A DNA stretch of 64,000 bases from Pseudofrankia sp. DC12 (GTDB taxonomy: Bacteria; Actinomycetota; Actinomycetes; Frankiales; Frankiaceae), in the NCBI RefSeq assembly GCF_000966285.1, contig NZ_KQ031391.1, positions 6,572,430 through 6,636,429 of the forward strand. The letters run 5' to 3'. Shown piece after piece: positions 35,992 to 44,380 of this stretch (within the stretch, counting starts at the first letter, position 1; the number at the start of each line of letters is the position of its first letter). The notes under the pieces are model-generated. The model searched no databases, was not told the DNA's origin, and was given only the letters and a program-made list of their open reading frames with translations. The position numbers and the translations under genes were made by a program.

Positions 35992-37385
35992 TCAGGCGGT
36001 GGCTGCCGGCTGGGTGAGGGTGACCTCGAAGCCGAGGCGTTCCAGGCGGCGCTGGGCGGTGGCGGCCTGCTTCGCGGTGTCCTGGCGGTTCGCGTGGTAG
36101 TCGGCGCCGAGTTCGTTGTAGCGGGCGTCGGGGTCGTTCAGGAGGTGCCAGATCGTGGTCGTGAGCGAGCGGGAGACCGCGACGATCGCCTTCTGGGGGC
36201 CGCGGTTCGCGCGGATCCGCCGGTAGCGGTCGCCGTGGAACGTCCGGGTCCTCGACAGCGCGAACACGGCCTGCCCCAGGACCCGGCCACGTAGCGGTTG
36301 CCCTTCGCGGTATGGGCTGGTCCGGACCGGCCCGCGGACTGGTTGGCCTTCGGGACCAGCCCGGCCCAGGACGCGAGGTGGCCCGGGGTCGGGAACGCCT
36401 CGACGTTCGTCCCGATCTCGGCGATGAGCGTGTGCGCGGTCTCCAGGCTGATCCCGGGGATCTCAGCGAGCCGTTCCGCAGCGCTGAGCCGCGCCCCGCC
36501 GCCGTCCGGCGGCGGGGCGTCCGCGTCCGGGAGTGCCCCGCCGCCGGTGGGGCCCGGGCTGTCCGGGGCTGGCGGGCTGTCCGGGGCTGGCGGGCTGTCC
36601 GCCAGGGCCGCGACGGCCTCGGCGATGGAGGCGTCGAGGGCGGCGATGTCGGCGTCGAGCCGCTCGACCCGGTCGATGATCATCCCCAGGACCAGGGCGT
36701 GGGCGTCCTGGAAACTGCCCTGGAACGCCCGGACCAGGTCGGCCCTCCTGTTCCGCAGCGTGCCGCGGGCCAGGTCCGCGAGTACCGCGGGTTCCCGTTC
36801 CCCCACGACGAGCGCCCGTAGCATCGCCCGGCCCGACACCCCGAACAGCTCACTGACCACGGCCGACACCTTGATCCCGGCGTCCTCGAGCAGCTTCTCC
36901 GCCCGCTGCATCTCCCGGGACCGTTCCCGCACCGCCGCGATCCGGTAACGGGAGATCAGCCGCAGCTGCCGCTGCTCCCTGCCGGGCACGAAGCTCGGCT
37001 GGCACATCCCCTTCTCGGCGACCTTGCACAGCCACACCGAGTCGATCTTATCGGTCTTGGGCCGCCCCGGGAGGTGCTTGACCTGGCGGGCGTTGACCAG
37101 CCAGCAGCGCAGCCCCGCGGCCTCCAGCACGTAGTACGGCGAGCGCCAGTAATCCCCGGTGGCCTCCATCACGACCAGCTCAATGCCCTGGCAGACCAGA
37201 TGATCGGCGAGGTTGACCAGGTCGGCGGTCATCGTGGACCAGTCGGTCACCTCCTGGCGCCGCCGGCGACCCCCGCCGTCGGCCGGCACCCGCAGGCACG
37301 CGACCAGCCCCTTCTTGCCGATATCCAACGCGGCGACCCGCTCCACGAACGGACCCGCCTCCTCCGTCACCTCGGTGGCCACAAC
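35992..37385 (-). pseudogene. IS110 transposase, frameshifted near the C-terminus
   Basis: The start is GTG 37385 or 37382. The N-terminal RuvC-like DEDD domain shows AALDIGKKG (Asp), VVMEATGDYW (Glu) and KTDKIDSVW (two Asp). The Tnp2 domain follows with LAEIPGISLETAHTLIAEIG and FPTPGHLASWAGL. A Pro/Ala/Gly-rich insertion with a repeated DSPPAP motif sits between them. At GNRYVAG (about 36290) the frame breaks. The expected continuation RVLGQAVFALSRTRTFHGDRYR runs on in another frame to the stop at 35992. One missing base, probably in a C-run, explains it. As drawn the transposase is inactive unless this is a sequencing error. Confidence 0.8.
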
Positions 37386-37684
37386 GGACCGACCGCCTCT
37401 CCCCACACGTCGGGACACGGCAAGCCACCCGGGGAGCCAGGGCAGAAAACTCAATCTGTAACGCGCGCTCGCAGCGCAGTGCACAGCCCGACAGGCAGGC
37501 TCCCAGCGCCAGACTCTGACACGCCCTCACAAGGCGGCAAGGAGGCATCGGCGTCGACGGACAGCTCAAACAGCATCATCCCGGACCATGCCCGCCACAC
37601 CACGCCAGGTCCCAGCCAGCCACCCAGACGGGCCAGCCACACATTTTCGCGCTTGCGCGGCCGCCCCGAAGGGCCCGGGAGACT
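37386..37684 (-). ncRNA. Candidate bridge RNA of the IS110 element
   Basis: This is the non-coding leader between the element end and the transposase start, where IS110 elements encode their bridge RNA. In RNA sense it contains GTCAGAGTCT at 37520-37511, identical to the left junction (target GTCAG, core AG, element TCT). Further 3' it has CGTTACAG at 37463-37456, identical to the other element end plus core (35904-35897). Target-type guide first and donor-type guide second is the order known for bridge RNAs. A CCCGGG near 37430 could be the right donor guide. The right target guide was not found. Exact RNA ends are unknown. Confidence 0.6.
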
Positions 37685-37927
37685 CTGACGTGAGGGATCA
37701 AGATCGAGTACACGGATGTGCCCCGCCGTGGGAACCAGGATCCCCACCAGCATCTTGATCGTTGTGGACTTCCCCGCCCCGTTGGGGCCGAGGTAGCCGA
37801 CGATCTCGCCGGGTGCGATCTTAAACGAGAGATCGCGAACGGCCTGCATGTCGACACGCTCCCGCCGGAGCCTGCCCGTCCGTTTGCGGAGGACGAAGGA
37901 CTTTGTAACCCCCTCAACCTCAATCAT
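37685..37927 (-). pseudogene. ABC exporter ATPase, 5' half of an interrupted gene (foreign composition)
   Basis: ATG 37927 opens [15 protein letters not shown], then Walker [16 protein letters not shown] and ends at DLDPSRQ, where the IS110 element begins. Together with 35895-35092 it would give a complete ATPase. About a quarter of its codons end in A or T, unlike the host 3' half. It is closely similar in protein sequence to the stranded fragment at 41075-41392, so two alleles of one family are represented. Confidence 0.83.
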
Positions 37928-38046
37928 GGCCACATGCTCCCAGGTGGCCTCTGCACAGTTGGTATGCGGCTGTAGTCGCGTGATTACGTGGCCATCTGGT
38001 AGCGCGCGCCGGCCGTAGCCCTGTTCACCCGAAGCGGCGGCAGGCC

Positions 38047-38637
38047 TCAGGTCACGGTGATTGGATGCGTCTGCCAGGGACGGACGAGGTTTCCGGCCGG
38101 GCAGGACCACCAAGGCGCCGCCTCGTGCACCGTCGGGACCATGGGATGCGGATGCCCCGGGCATGGCGGGGACGGCTCCGAGACACCGCTGTCGGCGAGC
38201 GCATCCTGCAGCCAGCTGGCGAGACCGACGGCAATCTCGGCTGGGTCCATCGCCGGGTACGCCAAGGTGGTCGTGTCACCGTTCCGCCCGCGTGCCGAGA
38301 CCAACCAGCCGCTGACCCAGCCCGGGAGATCCTGTTCCTCTATCCGGGGTCCCAGCCGCCGACCCGCCTCCGCCGCGGTGAGCCTGCCCTCCGCCAGCCA
38401 CACCCGCACCCGGTCCAGCTCGGCACTGTCCGCACCGTCGACCGTGACCGTGATCCACCGGGAGACGGGACCCAGCTCGGCAAGTGTCGCCGCCACCAGG
38501 CTCTCGATGCGGCGCCGGGCGGGATGCCCGACCATGGCGGATGCCGTCGGACCAGCATGCGCCAGCGGGCTCCCCGCAGGAAGGTCTACCCAGGAAGCCC
38601 GTGCCACGGAGGGAGCGCCATACTGATCGTCTGCCAT
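38047..38637 (-). CDS. Hypothetical protein
   Basis: 196 residues, not recognised. It is a soluble, acidic to neutral protein with a predicted mixed alpha/beta centre ([40 protein letters not shown]) and a Pro/His/Cys-containing end ([19 protein letters not shown]). No signal peptide or membrane segment is seen. ATG 38637 is the most plausible start. Third-position GC is lower than in the flanking host genes, like the rest of the island. Confidence 0.6.
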   Translation of the reverse strand: MADDQYGAPSVARASWVDLPAGSPLAHAGPTASAMVGHPARRRIESLVAATLAELGPVSRWITVTVDGADSAELDRVRVWLAEGRLTAAEAGRRLGPRIEEQDLPGWVSGWLVSARGRNGDTTTLAYPAMDPAEIAVGLASWLQDALADSGVSEPSPPCPGHPHPMVPTVHEAAPWWSCPAGNLVRPWQTHPITVT

Positions 38638-38784
38638 TATCGACTCTGGTCTCCATCGGTCGTCAGGCGGCTCGGGCACGTCGTTGGGTCCCCCTCCTGG
38701 CTGGCCACCGGCTGATCCTCGCGGGCTCGGGTGAACTATCGAGGACCAACCAGCGGCCATGTCCCAGACTAGGCCTGGCCGGGT

Positions 38785-40035
38785 CTAGAGAATGTAGTCC
38801 CCGTAGACCTGTACTTGGCGGATGGTGCGTGGTCCGATCTGGAACTGGACGATCACTACCAGGTCCAGCGGCATACCGATGCCGCCGCGTAGGTAGTGCG
38901 TCGTGGGAAAGACCTTGTCGTCCGCATAGGTGTACTTGGACATATGCGAATGAAAAGTATAGTCGCAGCTTTGGTTCGGATGGCTGTCCAGGTAGCGGGT
39001 CAACCGGTTGAAGACTGCCGCATGGGCAACCTCGGATGCCTTGTGGTAACTGCACACATTACGCTGGCTGTAGGAGAGCTGAAATCCCCACTGGAAGACG
39101 AGCCGGGACATGTTCCGGTAGTCGACCTGTGAGGTGAACCGTCCAATGGAGCTGGTCAAGCTCCCGCCCTCCGCATAAGGGCTGGCCGGCGAGAAGTAAT
39201 GGTAGAAGAACATCTCCGGGTCGGCGACCACAGGATATGCTGCGCCGGCATGTGTCACGTGCAGCACGACGGTGTGACCATTCACGGTGTACCAGGCCGG
39301 CATTGCGTGCTGCTGCGAGTCATAGGCCCATGGCGCGGCGATGCGCGCGATGGGCGATCGGGTCCCGTCACTGGCGGGCGGGGCGAGTACCACCAGGCTG
39401 CCGTCATCCTTCGGGTCGATGATGGACCCGCTGTCAAGAGCCAGTTCGTACGGAAATTCGGTTGGGGCGTTCGGGCCGTCGAGGACGCTGAGGAACCGGA
39501 CCGCGCCGTCTGCGGCGGTCTGTACCGCCTGCGTGGTCGAGTCATCCGTTGACGGATACACGGTCAGCCCCGGCTCCGCCACGATCCCATTGCTAGCGTT
39601 CGCGCTGTTCGGGATGGTGACACCGATCGTGCGGCTCGCGACCGAGGGCCGCGAGGGGTTGAGTTCCGCCGCGGTCGGCGGATCCGGGGGAATCGCTGGG
39701 TATTCGGTCATGGGTTCATCCACGGTGGGCACCGCAAGGACCGCTGCCGGGTCATCGACCTCGATGTCCCTCGCCGTGGCGTGGAACGGCGAGGTGGTGG
39801 CATCGCTAGGGGACAGGACCACCATCTGGTCCGGGTCCAGTGGTGCCTGAACGTGTGCGCCCAGAATATTCGAGGTCATCAGCGATACGGTGGGCACAAC
39901 GATCGGAGGAATCACGATCGGAGGAATCACGATGGGTGGAACCGTGATGGAAGGGGTCCCGGTCTCGGGAAGGTTGATGTTTGGGAATTCAGGGCCGGCG
40001 GGCGGCGCGGGCGGTGTGACGTTGACGGAACCCAC
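38785..40035 (-). CDS. Probable secreted protein with Pro/Ile repeats; signal peptide out of frame
   Basis: From GTG 40035, 416 residues, not recognised. An early low-complexity region repeats IPPIV/VPPIV three times (15-bp DNA repeats around 39900-39945). The C-terminal 150 residues are rich in Tyr, His and aromatic residues with two Cys (NVCSYHK, NQSCDYTFHSHMSKYTYADD) and look like a compact extracellular domain. Upstream of the GTG the same frame encodes a clear signal peptide (ALGLTALILAAAGLTPTAAQA) but has no start codon before a TAG. The likely ATG (40204, MRCRERSRR) is in another frame. One base may be missing near 40170-40190. Low GC suggests transfer. Confidence 0.6.
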   Translation of the reverse strand: MGSVNVTPPAPPAGPEFPNINLPETGTPSITVPPIVIPPIVIPPIVVPTVSLMTSNILGAHVQAPLDPDQMVVLSPSDATTSPFHATARDIEVDDPAAVLAVPTVDEPMTEYPAIPPDPPTAAELNPSRPSVASRTIGVTIPNSANASNGIVAEPGLTVYPSTDDSTTQAVQTAADGAVRFLSVLDGPNAPTEFPYELALDSGSIIDPKDDGSLVVLAPPASDGTRSPIARIAAPWAYDSQQHAMPAWYTVNGHTVVLHVTHAGAAYPVVADPEMFFYHYFSPASPYAEGGSLTSSIGRFTSQVDYRNMSRLVFQWGFQLSYSQRNVCSYHKASEVAHAAVFNRLTRYLDSHPNQSCDYTFHSHMSKYTYADDKVFPTTHYLRGGIGMPLDLVVIVQFQIGPRTIRQVQVYGDYIL

Positions 40036-40204
40036 ATGGGAGATCTGCGGGACCGCCGCATCGATGGCGGACAGTACCTCTGCGGGGGTCGGGCCGAGTG
40101 TATCGCTGGGGTTCGCCTGCGCCGCTGTCGGCGTCAGACCCGCGGCCGCCAGAATAAGTGCGGTCAGGCCCAGGGCTGCGGCGAGATCGCTCTCGGCAGC
40201 GCAT

Positions 40205-40781
40205 GACTACTCAAGGTAGTCGGATTCGGCCGGCACGGATAGACCGGCAGCGACGTGAACCGCCTGTGGTTGCTGGGTTTCCTGATCAACTCTAAGCACT
40301 TCTCCAGGCCCGACCAGACTGGAAGTGTAGTTTGATCAATCCGGACTGTTATCTTGCCGCGGCCCTGGGTCAGGCCCGCCGCGCCGGCTGCGCGCGAAAG
40401 ACGTCTACCAGATAGCTGCATTATGTCTCCGTGTCATACGACGGCCGCGCTTCCCTGAGATTGGGGAACGCGCGGCCTTGGGCAGGGTAAACACAGGTCC
40501 GAGACAGCGGGATGCCAGCGCCAGAAGCGCTGTGGATATGAGCTTGGCGTCCACTCCGACCAGCGCCCGACGTTAGCAACAGGTCACACCAGGTGCGACA
40601 GGTTTGTAAAAATTCGTCCGTGGGAGCCGTACACTGAGTGACAACGTGGAGGCCTCCAGGCGGGCCGTCAATCCGCGGACAAGTGAAACGCGGTCCAGAA
40701 GGCCCAGGTAGCCGGGCTGGCGTACGACTCCCTAGCTAGACGCCCCGATCGTAACGCGCAGCAACATCTGTGATTTAGGTC
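40205..40781. other. Non-coding island segment with a strong hairpin
   Basis: About 580 bp with lower GC than the host genome. It contains a stem-loop at 40443-40477 (13 paired bases with one bulge, GGCCGCGC-TTCCC against GGGAA-C-GCGCGGCC) and an ACTAC-TCAAG-GTAGT repeat at about 40207-40221 next to the secreted protein's likely start. A TACACT box near 40630 could be a plus-strand promoter. No gene was recognised. Confidence 0.45.
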
Positions 40782-41228
40782 ATGGCTTCCGGCGCGAGGG
40801 TGTTGGCGCACGGCCGTTGGGTTGATCGTAGCTGTTTCGGGTTGCTCGCCGCCGCCGCGAGGCTGGGCGTTATGCCGTACTCATACGTCCTCCCGGCCCA
40901 GCTCCGAGCCTTGGACGCCGCTACCGTCTACCCGGCGCGCTTCCAGGTTGCTGGCTGTGCACCCCTGGTGTTCGCCGACGACTTCGAGGCGATGGAGGAC
41001 GATCCGCGAGCCTGCACCTGGCGCGACGACCGCCGCCAGCTCACCGATGAACTCGCGGAGTGGCGCGGGGTGGTCTGCCCGAACACGACGCCGATCCGCC
41101 GGGCCAGCGCGAGCCGCTGCCGAGCGGGGTCGAGCCCCGCGACCCGTAACCGTCCCGCCGTGGGCGTCAGGATCCCGATCAACATCTTGATCGTGGTGCT
41201 CTTCCCGGCGCCGTTCGGCCCGAGGTAG
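40782..41228 (+). CDS. Possible truncated island gene
   Basis: The frame looks coding up to about 41074 (intermediate third-position GC like its island neighbours; GVMPYSYVLPAQLRALDA, VFADDFEAMEDDPRACTW). It then runs into sequence antisense to the host ABC ATPase fragment, where it cannot be native. If real, it is a gene of the island cut at the right junction. The product is not recognised. Confidence 0.3.
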   Translation: MASGARVLAHGRWVDRSCFGLLAAAARLGVMPYSYVLPAQLRALDAATVYPARFQVAGCAPLVFADDFEAMEDDPRACTWRDDRRQLTDELAEWRGVVCPNTTPIRRASASRCRAGSSPATRNRPAVGVRIPINILIVVLFPAPFGPR

Positions 41229-41392
41229 CCGACCATCTCCCCGGCCTGGACGGTGAACGACACGTCGTGGACCGCGTGGAGGTCGAGCCGCTCGCGCCGC
41301 AGCCGCCGCCGCGCCGCCCGCCGTCGCTGGACGAAGGTCTTCGTCGCGCCCTCGACCTCGATGACGACCGGTCGGTTCCCATCAGGCGTCAT
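41075..41392 (-). pseudogene. ABC exporter ATPase, stranded host 5' fragment
   Basis: ATG 41392 opens MTPDGNRPVVIEVEGATKTF, has Walker [16 protein letters not shown] and ends abruptly at RRIGVVFGQ, after which the sequence is unrelated. Third positions are nearly all G/C, as in the host. The break is at the same six codons (GVVFGQ) at which the 35-kb ATPase half switches from foreign to host composition. The two host halves therefore once formed one gene. Eight bases upstream ends a permease remnant. Confidence 0.83.
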
Positions 41393-41400
41393 GCGGCGGC

Positions 41401-41740
41401 TCAGCTCCCCGTGCTCCTGTAACGGCGGGCCCCAGCCCGCCAGGCGAGCGCCGCCAGGGCGGTCGTCGCCACGGCCTACCGCCGGGGAGGCGAAGCGCAG
41501 TGCGGTGGGCAGGCCGAGTGGGTCGGGGCGGCCGAACACGTGCAGCGCCGGCAGCCAGCTGACGAAACCGATCGGCAGCACGACCGTGAGCAGCAGTGCC
41601 AGGTGGTGGCCGTAGATCGTCAGCGGGTAGCGGGCCGCCAGCGCCGAGCCCTGCGTGCTGGCCGACACGGCGACGGTCGCGTCCGGCGCGACGAAGAGCA
41701 CCGCGGCCGTGGCGGTGCCGGAGTGGGCGGGTCCGCCGCG
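41401..41740 (-). pseudogene. ABC-2 permease remnant
   Basis: The C-terminal part of a permease is readable: RYPLTIYGHHLALLLTVVLP, FVSWLPALHVFGRPDPLGLP, and after a frameshift near 41478 the usual end AWRAGARRYRSTGS and stop at 41401. The N-terminal two thirds are missing. It preceded the ATPase fragment with an 8-bp gap, so the ancestral exporter operon was permease then ATPase. Confidence 0.75.
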
Positions 41741-41758
41741 ACGGCGCAGGATGTCTGC

Positions 41759-42547
41759 ATGACGGTCGAGAGCGTGCCACCGGGGGCCGGCCCTGGCGAG
41801 TGCCCGTTCACGGTCGAGCGGCCTGTGATGCGCCAGCGCTGGGAGCGGCTGACGTTCCTGCACTGGGCCTACGAGCCGGACGCCGTCCAGGCACTGCTGC
41901 CGGCGGGCCTCGCGGCCGAGGCCCACGCCGGGGCGGCGTGGGTGAGCCTGGTGCCGTTCTTCATGCGGGTGACCACCGGGCGGGCCGGCGTCGGCGTGCC
42001 GTGGGCGTCGTACTTCCCCGAGACCAACGTCCGGACCTACGTGCGCGACGAGCAGGGCCGGCCGGGGATCTGGTTCTTCTCGCTGGACGCGGCCCGGCTC
42101 AGCGCGGTCGTCACGGCCAGGACGACCTACCGGCTGCCGTACTTCTGGTCCGCGATGCGCCTCGACGAGGGCCGCACCGACGAGGACGCGGCGGCGGGCA
42201 CGACGACGTACACCTGCCGCCGTCGCTGGCCCGGCCCGGGTGGGGCGGCCAGCCGCGCGGGCGCGACGAGCCGGGTGACGGTCCGGCCGGGGGAGCGAAT
42301 CGCCCCGGGCGCGCTGGACGCCCGCGACCATTTCCTCACCGCGCGGTTCCGGCTGTTCAGCCCGGTCCGCTCGGGTGCCCCGCGGACGGCTCGGGCCTGG
42401 CACCCCCCGTGGCCGCTGCGCCGCGCCGAGCTGCTCGACCTCGACGACACCCTGCTGACCGCCGCCGGCCTGCCGGCACCGGTGGGTGACCCGCTGGTCC
42501 ATTGCTCGCCGGGCGTCGACGTCCGCATCGGCCGGCCCGAAAGCTGA
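41759..42547 (+). CDS. DUF2071 family protein
   Basis: 262 residues with DUF2071 (YqjF-like) features throughout: QRWERLTFLHWAYEPDAVQALLP near the start, then WVSLVPFFMRVT, FPETNVRTYVRDEQGRPGIWFFSLDA and the C-terminal HFLTARFRLFSP. The family has an acetoacetate-decarboxylase-like fold, but its reaction is unknown. ATG 41759 has no strong ribosome site. It is intact although it sits between two decayed loci. Confidence 0.8.
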   Translation: MTVESVPPGAGPGECPFTVERPVMRQRWERLTFLHWAYEPDAVQALLPAGLAAEAHAGAAWVSLVPFFMRVTTGRAGVGVPWASYFPETNVRTYVRDEQGRPGIWFFSLDAARLSAVVTARTTYRLPYFWSAMRLDEGRTDEDAAAGTTTYTCRRRWPGPGGAASRAGATSRVTVRPGERIAPGALDARDHFLTARFRLFSPVRSGAPRTARAWHPPWPLRRAELLDLDDTLLTAAGLPAPVGDPLVHCSPGVDVRIGRPES

Positions 42548-42930
42548 GCGTCAGGTCAGGGAGCTCGGGTCCGGACCTGGCGCCGTCGACGCCGACCGGA
42601 ACGTCGCCGGTGACGGTGATGCGGTGCATCACCCGGTCGAGGCCGGCCTTCCCGTGGTCGGTGGGCACCAGGTGGGCGGTCGCCCGGTTGTCCCAGAAGG
42701 CGACGCTCCCGGGCTGCCAGCGGAACCGGCAGGTGTGCTCCAGGCTGGTCATGTGCTGGTAGAGCAGGCCGAGGACCTCGGCGCTCTCGGTGTGGTCAGC
42801 TCGACGATCCGGGTCGTGAAGGTGGGGCTCACGAACACTGCGTGTTCCCCCGGGCCGAGCGGCTCGGCCAGGTCGACCCCGAAGATCTCGGCCCCCATGT
42901 GCCCGGACATCGGGCGGATGTCGATCGTCC
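42548..42930 (-). pseudogene. TauD/TfdA dioxygenase remnant
   Basis: Reading the minus strand in changing frames gives TIDIRPMSGHMGAEIFGVDL (N-terminal TauD block). A large deletion follows, then VFVSPTFTTRIVEL, a one-base shift, and SAEVLGLLYQHM ... RFRWQPGSVAFWDNRATAHL with the C-terminal iron/2-oxoglutarate His-Arg region. Internal deletion and at least one frameshift make it non-functional. Confidence 0.8.
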
Positions 42931-43091
42931 TGCTCGGCGTAGAGCCGTTCCGCGGTCAGCAGCAGCCGCTCGCGCGCCTCCCGCGACCGCTGCCCGGCCG
43001 CCGTCGCGTCGTCCGGGGCCGCGGCGGTGGGCGGGCGGCCGGCGCGCGGGCGGCCCTCGGAGCGAGGCGTCGCGCTCGACGTGTCGGTCAC
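42931..43091 (-). pseudogene. TetR-family regulator remnant (N-terminus only)
   Basis: ATG 43091 opens an Ala/Pro-rich tail followed by QRSREARERLLLTAERLYAEQ, the first helix of a TetR DNA-binding domain. It then breaks directly into the TauD remnant. The recognition helix and ligand domain are gone. Confidence 0.65.
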
Positions 43092-43294
43092 GGTCCGCTC
43101 CGGGTCGCCGGCGGGCGCGCCTGCCGCTCCTCCTCGGCAAGCCTAGGCGTTCCCGATCTCGCCGACGGTGCCGGGTGCGCGACCCGAGTTCGCGCGGCAT
43201 GACACGTGGACGTTGCTTCACCGTGGCGAGCACGTGACGATGACCAAGGACCGGGTGAGCGCCATCACCGGCCCAGGCGAGCGGAGGTCCAGCG

Positions 43295-44380
43295 GTGAGC
43301 CGTCAGGTCAAGGGCGTCGTGTCGATGCGGAAGGGCGCGCCGGTCGAGCTGCGCACGGTCGTCGTGCCGGATCCCGGCCCGGGCGAGGTGACCGTCGACG
43401 TCAGGGCCTGCGGGGTCTGCCACACCGACTTCCACTACCGCGAGGGCGGGATCTCCGAGGACTACCCGTTCCTGCTCGGCCACGAGGCCGCCGGCGTCGT
43501 CAGCGCGGTCGGCCCTGGCGTCACGAACGTCGGGCCCGGTGACTACGTGGTGCTGAACTGGCGCGCCGTGTGCGGCCAGTGCCGCGCCTGCCGGCGGGGC
43601 CGGCCCTGGTACTGCTTCGACACCGCGAACGCCACCCAGAAGATGACCCTCGAGGACGGCACCGCGCTGTCGCCGGCGCTCGGGATCGGCGCGTTCCTGG
43701 AGACGACCCTCGTCGCCGCCGGCCAGTGCACCAAGGTCGACCCAGCCGCGCCGCCGGAGGTCGCCGGCCTGCTCGGCTGCGGGGTGATGGCCGGCCTCGG
43801 CGCGGCGATGAACACCGGTGAGGTCGGGCGGGGCGACAGCGTGGCGGTGATCGGCTGCGGCGGCGTCGGCGGCGCGGCGATCGCCGGCGCGCGGCTCGCC
43901 GGCGCCGCGAAGATCATCGCGGTGGACGTCGACGACCGGAAGCTGGCGCTCGCGTCGACCCTGGGCGCGACCCACACGGTCAACTCGCGCAGCGCCGATC
44001 CGGTGGCCGCCATCCAGGAGCTGACCGGCGGTTTCGGCGCCGACGTCGTCATCGACGCGGTCGGCCGGCCGGAGACCTGGAAGCAGGCCTTCTACGGCCG
44101 CGACCTCGCCGGCACGGTCGTCCTCGTGGGGGTCCCGACGCCGGACATGAAGCTGGAGCTCCCGCTGCTCGACGTGTTCGGCCGCGGCGGCCGGCTGAAG
44201 TCCTCCTGGTACGGAGACTGCCTGCCCGGCCGCGACTTCCCGATGCTCATCGACCTCTACCTGCAGGGCCGGCTGCCCCTGGACAGGTTCGTCTCCGAGA
44301 AGATCGCCCTCACCGACGTCGAGGCAGCCTTCGACGCGATGAAGCGAGGCGACGTCCTGCGTTCGGTCGTGATGCTCTGA
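43295..44380 (+). CDS. mscR: S-(hydroxymethyl)mycothiol dehydrogenase (zinc alcohol dehydrogenase)
   Basis: 361 residues of the class III, zinc-dependent medium-chain alcohol dehydrogenase type. Catalytic zinc ligands are in [10 protein letters not shown] and GHEAAGVV. The structural zinc Cys cluster is [15 protein letters not shown] (about 88-102). The NAD Rossmann motif is [12 protein letters not shown] (about 183-194). The overall pattern ([42 protein letters not shown]) matches mycothiol-dependent formaldehyde dehydrogenase. It oxidises the formaldehyde-mycothiol adduct to S-formylmycothiol. Start GTG 43295 is preceded by GGAGG. It overlaps the next gene by one base (TGATG), a metallo-hydrolase commonly paired with mscR. 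Confidence 0.88.
   Translation: MSRQVKGVVSMRKGAPVELRTVVVPDPGPGEVTVDVRACGVCHTDFHYREGGISEDYPFLLGHEAAGVVSAVGPGVTNVGPGDYVVLNWRAVCGQCRACRRGRPWYCFDTANATQKMTLEDGTALSPALGIGAFLETTLVAAGQCTKVDPAAPPEVAGLLGCGVMAGLGAAMNTGEVGRGDSVAVIGCGGVGGAAIAGARLAGAAKIIAVDVDDRKLALASTLGATHTVNSRSADPVAAIQELTGGFGADVVIDAVGRPETWKQAFYGRDLAGTVVLVGVPTPDMKLELPLLDVFGRGGRLKSSWYGDCLPGRDFPMLIDLYLQGRLPLDRFVSEKIALTDVEAAFDAMKRGDVLRSVVML

Larger units (their letters stand above)
35899..37684 (-). mobile_element. IS110-family insertion sequence
   Basis: About 1.79 kb, inserted in the ABC ATPase gene. Removing 35899-37684 and keeping one CT core (AG on the gene strand) restores the ATPase frame exactly (CGT CAG AGG ATG). The element has no terminal inverted repeats, as usual for IS110. 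It contains a DEDD transposase gene on the minus strand, a 93-bp tail and a long (about 300 bp) non-coding leader upstream of the transposase. That leader position is the hallmark of the IS110 rather than the IS1111 group. Confidence 0.85.

Noticed and set aside
36530-36600. Short tandem repeat in the transposase gene (DSPPAP units) as a possible CRISPR-like array
   Set aside because: Only two 18-bp in-frame copies, with no spacers. It is a low-complexity linker in the transposase. No CRISPR array was seen anywhere in the window.
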